64,000 bases of DNA. Origin: Aquila chrysaetos chrysaetos. Lineage: Eukaryota; Chordata; Aves; Accipitriformes; Accipitridae. The notes under the pieces were generated by a model, which was not told where the DNA came from, did not search any database, and saw only the letters and a program-made list of their open reading frames with translations. A program made the translations under genes and the position numbers. Shown piece after piece: positions 22,801-33,900 of this stretch. The DNA lies in NCBI RefSeq assembly GCF_900496995.4, contig NC_044008.1, forward strand, positions 13,959,276-14,023,275, in the 5' to 3' direction. Position 1 is the stretch's first letter; every line of letters starts with the position of its first letter.

Positions 22801-25800
22801 TTGTGTTCAGCTTTCACCAAATGCTGTTAAACAGAGATTGTGCTGCTAAGTTTGTAGTAAAATTATGTGAGGCAAGATGAGTTCCAAACATGCCTAGAAC
22901 ATCAGCAGTGGTTGTTTCATAGGATGGATTGCAGACTGAACTTAGCATTACTCCTTAGGCAAGGGAGAAGAAAACAGTAATTGATCCCCTGCGTTTGTGT
23001 AAGACCAATTTTTCAGGGTGATACTTTCATTTTAAAAGAATAGTATGTAAAAATGATAACAAGTCCCGCTGGTAAATATAGTAGATGCTATGGATGTGAA
23101 AGGACCAACCATCAAAAAAGTATCCACTTTGACATTATCAGATTAATCAATAGATCAAGAAGTGTCCAAGCAGTGAGCTGATGCAGATTTGAAGATTTTT
23201 ACTAGTTTTTTCATTAGCTTGAGAAAAAGGCAGTTTGACTGTATGTGGTAGTTTGCAGCATCTTTAGTGCTGAGCAATTTTTTTTAAAGTAGTGCTTGCC
23301 AACAGCAGATATTTATGTAGGCATATAGGTAGAAAACAACTCCTTTGGTAAAGGCAAAGTAATTTTTTTCTCAGTTAAGACTCCAAGATTTGCTGTATAC
23401 TGTCATCCAGAAGAAAATTTGGTAAATAATAGTTGTTAATGTCAGTTGTCATCACTGTTCCTGAGGAGTACTCCAGTGAATGGGCCACACAGTTGGAAGA
23501 AAGGATTTTATTCCAAGACTTGCCCTTAGCTTGTTCTTAACATTTAAGATGACGTTAGTTGCTGTAAGTGATTTTTTAAATAACTCCTTAAAGCAGCTGT
23601 GCCACTTCTGAGATGGAGTCAAAGGAATTTGGGTTTTCAGAGCAATTTATGCTTCAGGAAGGTTAGTGAGCATAACTCTCTAACATCTGCTTCTATCATC
23701 CCAATAGAATGTTTGAATATATTCAAAACAAAAAAGTACTTGTTTCTAAGAACCTTGATCAGGTTATGTATTCAGCCAGCAGTGTTCAAGAGGTATTTAC
23801 GCTACTGTAGCTAGACCACTGATCCTATTCGTGAATAGAAAATCTGCTTGTGTCAAAAAATGCCTTCTCTTTTTTTCTGCTTCCCTTTTTCCCCAGGTAT
23901 ATATTGTGCAAGTTTGCAGGAACGTTGAGTCAGCTCCCCTGAACTCTGATCTGCAGCTAGCTGGACTCAGATTGTTGACAAATATGTCTGTTACCAGTGA
24001 CTACCACCATAAGATGATAAACTCAATTCCATGCTTGTTTCATTTGCTTTCAGAAGGAACTGAAAGGACACAGGTACTGGGTAGTGTATTGTTACAAACC
24101 ATTTATGAAGCCGCTTTACTTGTCTCCTTTTTACTGTTCTTGTAAAATGGTTTTGATTTTCTAAGCACAGTCTAATATTCATTAGTGATAGCAGATAGTG
24201 CATAAAATATGGATCTATATTACTTTCTCAATGTAAATTCAGAAAGAGGGGAGAAAGGGAATCTTGATAATGGAACCGTTGGGCTAGAGCTCTACTAAAG
24301 CAGTGCTGTGTGCACTGCTATTGTCCTATGCCTTTGCTATAGCAACTCCAGAATTCTCTTCTGCTTGCTAAACATTGCTACTGCATCACAGAGCAAGGAG
24401 AATCTGCATGTGAAAGGCTTCACTGATGCACGAATCTCCCTAGGGAAACATGCCAAGCAGTGATAACCTAAGTTATGGACTTCTGTTCCCTTATGCTTAT
24501 TGCACCTCTTGCAACTCTAGTGACTGCAATAGGAAATTGTGCTTATTTGTGAATTATTGTAATATTGAAAAAAGATAAAAGCTTCAATTGGGGACCAAAT
24601 TCAGGATTTATTCAAGATGTCACAGTACCATCGATATCAATGTACTCAGTTGCTCTATCAGATCATACCAGTTTTCCAAACCACATTTCCATTAAGCTTA
24701 GCAGACATATTTTACTGACGTACTATAAGTAGCACTTGGCCTTTTTCTAGTGTTTAGTTAAAAGATTAGTGTTATAAGGTCCAGGAAAGTACCAAAGTGT
24801 ATCTGTATATACTTCTGATCACATTTTAAATACAGTGCTTAACCATCCTCTGTCTATTTTAAAAATATTCCATATTTTGCCTACTGTGAGTTGTTGATAG
24901 ATCTTGCCTTACTTCGATGTTTAAGTTAAACTGAATTTGCTTCTAAAATGTCTATAGTTAGTACATACGTGCTAGTGACTCCGTAAGGTCTGTTTTTTCC
25001 TATACCAAAGACTGAAGTGCACAACTCTCAAGAGGTTAGTTCACCCATTTTACCTTTTCCTCTCTAAGTAAACGCTGACATTATTGGTGCCCATTACTGC
25101 TGTACTTACTGTTTGCAATGAACTTATATGTTCCTCACTTCAGATTCAAGTTTTGAAAGTGCTTGTGAACTTATCTGCAAACCCAGCCATGACAAGACAT
25201 CTTCTTAGAGCAAAAGTAAGGTTCTTGCTGTTTCATTATATTTTTAGCATTTATACACATGTATACATGTAGATATGTGCAGGCATTAGAAAAATTTTAC
25301 CGTATTAGAAGTATATATGCAACTCCAGAGTAAAATTCTAGGCAGTACCTGGTTAGTAGTGGTAGCTAGAAGTGTACATTCATTCACAGGCTAGCTTTCT
25401 TCCAGAGTGTAGTGTAATACAGATACTGTACTTGCAGAGGGAGAGTCACAGGGTCTATGCGCTTGAAGACAGTTGGCCATACTTCTATGTACCATTCCAA
25501 ATAATCAGTGACAACTTGCAGAAGCCTGTTCTCACCTTCCCTTTCCACCAAAGGGGTAGTACTGTAAACTTTTGTATGTAATAAAGGTACCCTGATGAGT
25601 TTCAAAAACAACCCCAAAACCTCACTTCCAGACGCGCAGTCAGTATATAGATTGAAGACCAGGTACAAACATCAAACACAACCAGTACTGTAAATGATCC
25701 TTCTCAACAGCTGTTTCTATAGCTAACATACTGTACCCAAGATGACCACATTCCACTGAAATCCCCACATCTTTCCTCAAATGCAGCCATAAAACTGTTG

Positions 25801-26742
25801 TCTCTTAAGCACTGTAAGTGAACTTTCCCTGTGCATTTACTTGCATCTTCATGGAGAAGTTTATCTGACTATTGCTGGCCTTGGCATGCAAGTTTATTTC
25901 AGCTATATCCTTTTCTCACACCAAAACAAAGAGTCAGGGACTGGAACAGTGCTGCATCCTCCTCCCGCTCCCCAAAGTAAGTTTCTTCAAAGATGCAGTG
26001 GCTTTTATTTTTGAGCTATCTGCCATGAGCAAATCTAGAGTAGATACTACCAGCTTTTCATTATTAATACAAGATTAGGGTAGCTAAACATTCAGTTCTC
26101 TGTTAAACGTGTATCCTTTTCTGATTTATTATATGTGCTAACATAAAAACATTCAGACCACTGCAGAGGGCAAAGCAACATTATTGAGAAGGAAAGCAGA
26201 CCCTTCCAAACGGGAATTTTCCAGACAGCCACATTTTGGAGATTGAAAGTACAAAGCATTTATTAGCCTGTGATGCACAAGCTAGTCTTTTCTAAAGAGG
26301 AAATGTGCATGCAGTGCAAGTTTCTGGCATGCTTTCACAACATGTGGAGTTCTGGTATTTCATAGGGTTTGTTTTAGATGGTTTAGGTGCAGATTTTTTC
26401 TTTTTTTTTTTTTTTTTAAAGTTAGATTTAGTTACATGTACTTTTACTGCTGGTGATTAAGTATGGATTATTTCTTGAATGTCCTAGGTGCCATCACTGC
26501 TGTTGCTTTTTGACAACTGTATAAACAGAGATATTCTGCTCAGAGCCCTGGTGTTTGCAGCAAACTTGAAAAAGAATATGAACAATGAAGATGGCACCAT
26601 GATTCAGGACCAATACAGTGAACATTCAATTTTCTCCACGCTCTGCAGGGACTCTACCCCATTTGCTCAGAAACTGGCATCTTTGTTGCATCACCCCGAT
26701 ACAGAAGTGAAAGAGCAAGTTGTGAGAATATTAACACAGTAG
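19706..26742 (+). CDS. ARMC10: ARMC10, armadillo repeat-containing protein 10, complete
   Basis: ARMC10 is a small armadillo-repeat protein anchored by an N-terminal membrane segment (reported in ER and outer mitochondrial membrane). Six exons (19706-19820, 21114-21259, 22441-22575, 23897-24073, 25144-25215, 26488-26742) join to 900 bases, that is 299 residues plus TAG. Residues about 8-30 form a hydrophobic anchor (AAAVLLGAGACYCLWRLAAG) followed by an Arg-rich stop-transfer. Residues about 45-299 are armadillo helices, with signatures ALITLSNSAAFSVNQ, KEKALNALNNLS, LAGLRLLTNMSV and VLVNLSANPAM. The long human isoform (343 residues) has an extra linker exon between anchor and repeats. Here exon 1 joins directly to the DNSPPAST linker. 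No upstream in-frame ATG was seen. Introns hold AT-rich sequence and T-runs, with no other gene seen. Confidence 0.96.
21114..21259 (+). CDS. ARMC10: ARMC10 exon 2
   Basis: The acceptor CTGACAG|AC completes Asp39. It encodes the linker and the first armadillo helices, ending SAAFSVNQ. The donor is CAA|GTAAGT, phase 0. Confidence 0.95.
22441..22575 (+). CDS. ARMC10: ARMC10 exon 3
   Basis: It has 45 codons, DIIRNLGGLSVIGG through NQEEIQ. The acceptor is TATATTTCAG, the donor CAG|GTAAGT, and it is phase 0 on both sides. Confidence 0.96.
23897..24073 (+). CDS. ARMC10: ARMC10 exon 4
   Basis: It has 59 codons, VYIVQVCRNVESAPLNSDLQ through SEGTERTQ. The acceptor is TTTTTCCCCAG and the donor CAG|GTACTG, phase 0. 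Confidence 0.96.
25144..25215 (+). CDS. ARMC10: ARMC10 exon 5
   Basis: It has 24 codons, IQVLKVLVNLSANPAM through LLRAK. The acceptor is CTCACTTCAG and the donor AAA|GTAAGG, phase 0. Confidence 0.96.
26488..26742 (+). CDS. ARMC10: ARMC10 exon 6 with stop
   Basis: It has 84 codons and TAG. The acceptor is GTCCTAG. It encodes the C-terminal armadillo helices, ending VKEQVVRILTQ, as expected for the family's VKEKVV-type C-terminus. Confidence 0.96.
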   Translation: MPSLLLLFDNCINRDILLRALVFAANLKKNMNNEDGTMIQDQYSEHSIFSTLCRDSTPFAQKLASLLHHPDTEVKEQVVRILTQ

Positions 26743-27167
26743 TGATTTTTTTAAAAAACAGACTGACCTGATGAAAATATATAATCTTAGGAATGATATG
26801 CTACAAAACTCCCAACAAGCAAACAGTAAAACAACCATAAAAAATACTGAATACTACCATATTACTAGGCACAGATCAGTTACTACAAAAGAGAATGCAA
26901 TGTCTTTAATATAAGAGCATGACAGTTTTTTTGTTTGTGGTTTTTGTTTTTTTTTTTTTTTTAACACGAGCAAGACAGAAGCAATAGCTTAATTAGTACT
27001 GAGAAACCAGTGTGCAGCTGGTACATGTACACAAAGGGGGAGGAATAGTTTAAAACTTGAAAACTTTCATACGTACAGTGAACATTTTAAATGGATGACT
27101 AAAGTGAATCAAAATATTATTCTCAATGTCAAAGAATTTTTGTTGCCTTAAGTATTTACAGCTGTTG

Positions 27168-27173
27168 AATAAA
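27168..27173 (+). terminator. ARMC10: ARMC10 poly(A) signal, likely
   Basis: AATAAA lies 426 bases after the stop. A second AATAAA at 27283-27288 is an alternative. Which is used cannot be told from sequence. Confidence 0.5.
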
Positions 27174-27581
27174 TACCTCTATAAAATGGCGCGTTAAAGA
27201 TTTAGCAATTAGAGATTAGACCTTTACATTTTATTAATCTGATATCTGCTAAATGGGTGCTAGCAAATCTTAGAAAATACTAAATAAAAACAATACCAAA
27301 CTATCATTGGCTTCCTACAAATGAAATGTTTCTACAAATTTCCTACAAATTTTTCAATGAAAACTGCATGTTAAAGTTACTCAGCCTATGTTTTTTCACC
27401 TTACCTGCATGGAACATATTCTAAAACTACATTCTCATATGCTTAGTATATCCATTCCACTTAGCCAAACTGCAGTGTAGTTAACAACTGTGCAAGGTTT
27501 CTACACTGAAAAAAATGGAAAGGATTTTATCTTTCTTTAAAATTGCCACTCTAAGGAAAGCATACATATTTTTCAAAGTAT

Positions 27582-27587
27582 TTTATT
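27582..27587 (-). terminator. NAPEPLD: Candidate distal NAPEPLD poly(A) signal
   Basis: A minus-strand AATAAA followed about 20-30 bases on by TATGTATGCTTTCC, a U/GU-rich element. Other minus-strand AATAAA sit near 30542, 29862, 28104 and 27230. If this one is used, the 3' UTR is about 3.3 kb and stops about 0.3-0.4 kb short of the ARMC10 end. Confidence 0.3.
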
Positions 27588-29129
27588 ATGAGTCAAAGAT
27601 CATCTGCAACTGCAATTCAACATTCTCATCTTTATAAAAAAAAGTCTACATTTTTACAAAAGCTTCCTGTTCTGCAGCAGCCCTTGAGCCTGCTTTCCTT
27701 TGAGAGCTTTACTCCTTTTTCTCTGCAACTGGAACATCATTGGAATAAATGCTTCTGTTGAGTTAGCTCCCCTAAAGTTTTAGTCAGCAATCCAGAGTTA
27801 ATTAAAAATGAAGTGGAATACATATAAACATCACTATAAAAAACCCAGAAGTTTCACTGATGAACATAAAACATACTAGAAAACACTTCATACTAAAATG
27901 AGACTACAAGAACTTCCTGAACACCGCATCATAAAGGAAGAAAGGTGTCAGGCGTAAAGGCTAGAAAACAAGTTTTCCACCTTGTACCATTTTTAAGAGC
28001 TGTATTACCTCAACTGTTACCATATGCTTCATCTTTCTAAGTTAATATACCCACTCTGCTCTTAATAAAATATTACTCTTCTTTTTCTGTAATTTAATAG
28101 ATATTTATTTTCAGTAGGCAACTTTGCAAATAGCTAAAACTGCAAGAAAAACTTGACCTCGAAAATAAAACACCTCTATGCCCTGAGCAATACAGGGGTA
28201 AATCTGTATATATCTAATTTATCTGCAGAGGTAGTTTTAACTCATCAGGAATACAATTAAGGCAGAAATAGAAGTTGGCATGACTCCCAGTCAGAACCCT
28301 GACAATTGCTGCATTGACAGTGAACTTCCCTTTCTCCTTCCCACTGCTCCAAAACCACTGTTTTGTAATAAGCAAGTTACATTACAATCACTTAATGTTT
28401 TGCCACTTTGTGATTTAATTTTTTTCTGCTTCTGTATTAAACAAAGAAAAATAAAGGCTAGGTCAGACACTAACAATTTACAGATCCCACCTTTCTCTTC
28501 TTCTGAGAAGAACTTAGACTAGTCTGTTCTAGGTATTTATGACATGTGTTTTCTAAGCTCAACAACAAAGATGTCTAGATATCCCTCTCCATATTCTCCA
28601 GCCTAAATATAAGTTTTTCAAATATTATCTTTTCGATAATTAAAATTGATCTCTTATCCTTTGCTTTGATAGCTGACAGAAACCAGTCACCCTTTTCTAA
28701 AATTACATGAAAACTTGTTACAGTGTTGTCTCAGTCTTCTTTTTCTGGTCTATTTTTAAATGCTTTCTTCATAGAACAATGCTGTTGAGATGTTTTGAAA
28801 TCAGGCAAGACTCTCCAAAGTGTCTTCAGGCAGGTGTGTCTAATTTGTTTTATCCCCCACCCCACACCCTAGATGGAATCTTATCAGCACCAAGCAAAGC
28901 ATAACAGTCACTGTTCTACATACAAATGCTGTGAATTAATAGATCCAAAACAAAACGTATGCCATTACTGACATTTAGTCTCTGATCCTTGTAAGTCAGT
29001 ACTTCTCTGCGATGTGGCTGCTTATCTAGGTATTATGTATTTTAGTTTCATTCTTTCTTTCTGAAGTACAGAATTCTACAGCATAGTCTACCGATCATTT
29101 TGAAAATTGGAAAAAAAAAACCCCACCCA

Positions 29130-29440
29130 AAAAACAAGTTCAGTTTTAACCATGTCCTTCAAAGTACTCAAAACATCCTGCAGCTTGGTGTCCTCCACAA
29201 TATTATGAGCATGTCATATGCATTATATTATCCAAATTGTTATTGAAGCTATTGTGTAAATACAAGGCCCAAAAGAGACTTCATCTGAAATACCCTCACA
29301 AAATCAACACTGAATGACTGACAGTAGTTTTAAACCAGTTTTGAACAAATTCTGGTGAATACATCTGGACCGTACTAGAATTACCCTTTCAAATGAAGAA
29401 ATCTTGATATTTGTCAAATATGAATCCCACCGAAGGAATA
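29130..29440 (-). mobile_element. Ancient CR1/L3-like fragment
   Basis: On the plus strand it reads like the antisense of old amniote CR1: CTGCAGCTTGGTGTCCTCC, a GAGCATGTC..ATTATCCAAATTGTTATTGAAG segment, and AAACCAGTTTTGAACAAATT. It is very diverged. It would lie in the NAPEPLD 3' UTR if that UTR extends to its distal site. Confidence 0.45.
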
Positions 29441-30865
29441 TACAATACTTTTTCTTACATGTAAGTGTAATCCTCTGTTCCAGAACCCTTCCTCAGCATG
29501 AACTTGGACTAACTGCTTTTTGCCTCCTTGTGCTGTTCTTTGTTGGTATTAAGATGTACGAGACTTCTAGGACTTCCCAATATAAATTTTTTTAGAAGAT
29601 AACTGTCAACAATTAAAATATTACTTCAGTTTGCTCCTAGCATGAAATCTCATTAACAGGTTTTAATTACTTGCCAGAAGTTCATGTCTTTAAATTGCAG
29701 GGAAATAATGTGTCTTTTTTTTTTAATTCATCTTCATGGAGTATGAACATAAAATGTAATGCACAGCAAGAGCGAAAAAATACACATATCCCATAGACCA
29801 AAACAAATCATGAACAAAAAAATTATTTGCCAATGAATTAAGAAGGAGAATAACAACCCTTTTTATTGGCAACAATAGGCTTTAATTCTGTAAATTACCA
29901 TGGCAATTTGATACAGATACATTTAGCTGAGTTTTACGATACTGAACAATATTGTAATCGCTCATTCAACTTCAAAATTATAGGAAGCTATAAGAAAAAA
30001 AATACCACAGCCCTTGCTTAAGACTTTTCATTTAAAAAAACAAAAAACCAAAAACCAAACAGTAGTTAGTAATAGGCTAAGTCAATGCAGAGGCAAGCGC
30101 CATTAAGGGATTCTTCCATTTCACGTACTGCATTTGACAAGAAAGTTATTTTAGACACATTCAGGCCTAACTTAAAAACATTGACCAAACAATGGAAGTG
30201 TGCAGATACTCTGGCCAGCAGTAAGTTTTACACATCAATAATGCAATATTAAATTATCTCTCTCTTTAAAAGGCACATTTCTTTAGATCATTGTAAAATT
30301 CAGCTTTTGTGGTTCATTAATATATGAAAATGTAGAAGCACTCAGTAAAATAGTTATTTTACTGTGCTTGTGCTTTAACAACACAGCTGTATTGGAAGAC
30401 TCCACCCCACAAAACATACAGTGAAGCTATCAAGGTACAGGGCATAACCTGAAAATTAATGACTAACAAGTGGGAGATGATATTCTAACAATGACTTGAA
30501 TTAGTCAGCCATTAATTCTAAGAATATGTCCTGTGCTGAGTTTATTATTGCTGCTGCAGGTAAGATGAAGATTTTTAAAAAAAACCCAGTAATTTATCAG
30601 TGGCGTACACAAGAGTTGAAACTGCAAGTTATTCCCAGACAATACCTTATATATTAACCAGTTTTTAGATCACCCCTCAAAATTTATAAACAATAGAACT
30701 AGTAAAATTTATTGTGCAAGTTTTAGTGCTGAAACTGACAAACCTGGCATCTAAAAATCCAATTCACTCCAATAAATCTATTTTGTAAGTACATCATATT
30801 CATATTTGTAACATTAATTAGTAGTTCAGATCAAACAGGGCTTACACGGAACTGCTACTGTTTCA

Positions 30866-30991
30866 TTATTCAAACCCATCATTGGTACTCAAGTCCCGTG
30901 ATTCTCCATGGTTTAAGACAAAAAAGTCTTCTTGTTTCAAGCCATATCTTTCAAGAGCTTCGTTCAGTTTAACTGGAGGATCCAAGTAATA
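30866..30991 (-). CDS. NAPEPLD: NAPEPLD last coding exon with stop
   Basis: It has 41 codons and [21 protein letters not shown] begins it and [10 protein letters not shown] follows. The acceptor TTTTTCCAG lies about 55 bases downstream (sense) of a T23 tract (31046-31068). Confidence 0.96.
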   Translation of the reverse strand, partial: YYLDPPVKLNEALERYGLKQEDFFVLNHGESRDLSTNDGFE

Positions 30992-33900
30992 CTGGAAAAA
31001 TAAGAATAATATGAGGGAAAAAAGATACCATTGCAGCATTTGGGGAAAAAAAAAAAAAAAAAAAAAAAGGATATCACTGCTCTGGACAATAAATGGTTTA
31101 CATTTTAAACATTATCTAAAAAAGGGGGAGGGAGGATATTTGTCAAATTAAAATGTTTGGTTTCATTTTCAGTTTTTAAACGATAAGAATGCTGATTTAC
31201 AGTTGTAGAGTAACCAGCAAGGCACAATCTATCATCCAAAATTCAGTCAATGTATTGACCTAGACCCCTTCGAAGCAGAAACACAGCAAGAGGAGGAAGT
31301 GCTCGCAGGTCAGCAGATGGCGTGCTTTCTCGTTTGGTAAAACCAAGTTGTCAGCTCTAGTGTTTGAAAAAACTATTGCCCTTTCAATGAGGTCCCCCTG
31401 AAGTTATTTCGTTATATTTGTTACATTTCAGAAAAGGCATCATCAGGGAGAAATCATCCTTTTTTTGTGCTTCTAAATGCACAGTAGCATTTGTACCGTG
31501 GGCACTAGTGACACAGCTTATTGAAAGCATCATGGATAGAAAATGTTATATCCAAGTTAAAGAAAACATGACATTAACAGGTGAATGCAGACAACAGCAT
31601 TGGGACTGATTTATAAAATAAAAGCGGTGCAACTGATGCAACGACAAAGTTGAAAAACAGCTACCAGACAGGGTGTATCAAAGCAGATGTAGGTACTTCC
31701 CTTTCAATGCATTTTTAGTCACTATGAAGGTACCTGTGTAGTAACCTCCTTATTACAACTAGGGACTTGGGGGTGGGGGTTGGGGGGGGGGGGGGGGGGT
31801 GTTTAAAAAAAAAATCAGCAACTTGGAATAACTCAGTTTTTCATATTCTTGCTGGTATTTAACTATGAATCAACTATTAAAAATACTATTCAATTTACTT
31901 ACTATACAGACATGATTAATAAATACTGTATTGACCTACAGGCATGCAATTCTCACTGCCTCCAAGTGACGCACTGCTGAGTTTACTTTTATTATTGCAT
32001 ACATGTCCCCACCTTTCCTGTTCCTCAGCTTTCGGAGATCAGAAATCCTCCACATTTGTTTCAATAACTTTCAAATTCATCTTAGTCTCTACATAATTAT
32101 TATGAAAACCTAAGCATTGTTTTGAACTGCAATACATATAGTAACAACTTTTCACTCACACGAAGTTTACATTTTAAGTTTACATTTACAGATAGGTAGG
32201 TTAAGCTGCATGAGCAAAGCTTCATTAATGACTATGTACTCAGGAAATCTGAACTCATACATAGTGTTGAAATTTACCTCATTTGCTAAAGCAAAGGTCC
32301 CCCAATGAATTGCTACAGACTTCTTTGCTTGAACATCAATATGGATTCTTACTGCTTCTTCAGGATCCACATGCTGGTATTTCATAAACCACCTACCAAA
32401 ACACAAAGCAAATTCTTTTGTGTCACCTAATTCAGTGCAAGATTTCTTCTTTACTTTCATTGGATAAGTTGCAAAGAATAAAAAAAAAAAAAGCCTAACT
32501 AATCAAAAAATCATGGAGCATGTATGTCTGAAAAACATACAGAACACTCAACAAGCCATATATCAACATACCCATGAAACAACAGTTCATGTATTTTACT
32601 CCCCCTTTCAAACAGATTTTTTCTTATCTATATTTTTAATAGTATAAGGACATATTACTGGTGCCTTGAGGCATTAAGGCCATAGATTTAAATCCATCCC
32701 CGAAAAAATTTTAGGTTAGCAACACACACCAAGAAGTGTGTGCTTCAGAAGATAGCCTAAGGGAATGGTGTTAAAGCAGGAGAGAGAACCTGGCAATTCT
32801 TGAAAGATACCGGATTTTTACAATGTTATTCAGATTCCTATCTTCCTTTCCCAGCCTGTACATGCTTTGCTTCCAGCATTATATGAGCATTATCATCTAG
32901 AAGTTTAGATACCCCATCATAAGTAGGATACAGATGCCTAAACAAACAGATATTTCACACACTATAAAGGAGTCATCTTTATCTCCAGGTAAGTTGCAAA
33001 AACAGCATAAAGACTGAAGCAAGGAAAAATGTAGCAAATTGCATGCACCTAAATGGGTTGGATTAAATGATGCTATTTCAGAAAAAAAGCCACAAAGTAA
33101 TTCCAGATTTTTTACTCAACATTTTTCATGGAAGAAAGTCAGCTGATTCATCCTTGCTGTGCTTAAGACTGAAGAAATAAAACTGCAAGAACATCACACA
33201 TAGAGACAAGCATCCTAGACATTTCAGCTCCATCTTCCAATTGCCTGCCTTTTTTTTTTTTTTTTTCTTCCATTCAGCAATGTCCTTTTGCCTCAGCAAT
33301 CTCCTCCTTTTGCCTCTATATTCTATTGTATATTCTTAACAAAGTATGGCTACAGTTTTCACCTCCGGGTGTATTTGTCATCAGTATATAATTTCATTTA
33401 TGTATTTTGATCAAACTTTGCTTTTCATACCTTGGCTCATAAGCTCCAATGGGGATGGCTGCAAGATCAAAAGGTCCAAACCTTTTACCTATCTGTTCAA
33501 AAGCAACACAATATCCAGTATCTCCTGAAAAGAAAAACCTATTCCAAGGTCCCAAGACAGACCAGCTGCCCCAAAGAACCTTGTTGTCATCTGTCGCAGT
33601 CCTTTTGCACCAATGTTGAGAAGGAGTGAAGACAAAAGTTACCGCATCGTGACCAGGGACGCAGTTCTCTTCCCACCAATCCAGTTCAATCACATTCTCA
33701 CAACCACATCTCTGCATCCAGTCCAAGAGCCCCAGAGGCACAAACCAGCGCAGCTCACTCCCAAAGCGTTCATTTAAACTCGTTACAGTGTTGTAGTCCA
33801 AATGATCATAATGGGTGTGGCTGATCATGACTGCATCTATTTTGGGGAGCTGCTCTACTGTGCACGGAGGTCCTCGGAAGCGCTTGGGACCCACCAGCTG

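Larger units (their letters stand above)
19821..26487 (+). other. ARMC10: ARMC10 introns 1-5
   Basis: Five introns of about 1.1-1.3 kb each, between the exons listed. They are AT-rich, with T-runs near 21781 and 26404. No repeat family, nested ORF or RNA gene was recognised. Confidence 0.6.
26743..30865. other. Converging 3' UTRs of ARMC10 (+) and NAPEPLD (-)
   Basis: ARMC10 3' UTR probably ends at about 27.2-27.3 kb. From the other side, NAPEPLD 3' UTR runs leftward from 30865. AT-rich with T-runs at 26949 and 29717. An old CR1-like segment lies near 29.1-29.4 kb. No coding exon was recognised. Confidence 0.5.
30992..33430 (-). other. NAPEPLD: NAPEPLD introns after the catalytic exon
   Basis: Two introns around exon 32278-32392. 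They hold an A23 tract (31046-31068), a G18 tract (31782-31799) and a T-run near 33251. No other exon was recognised. Confidence 0.6.
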
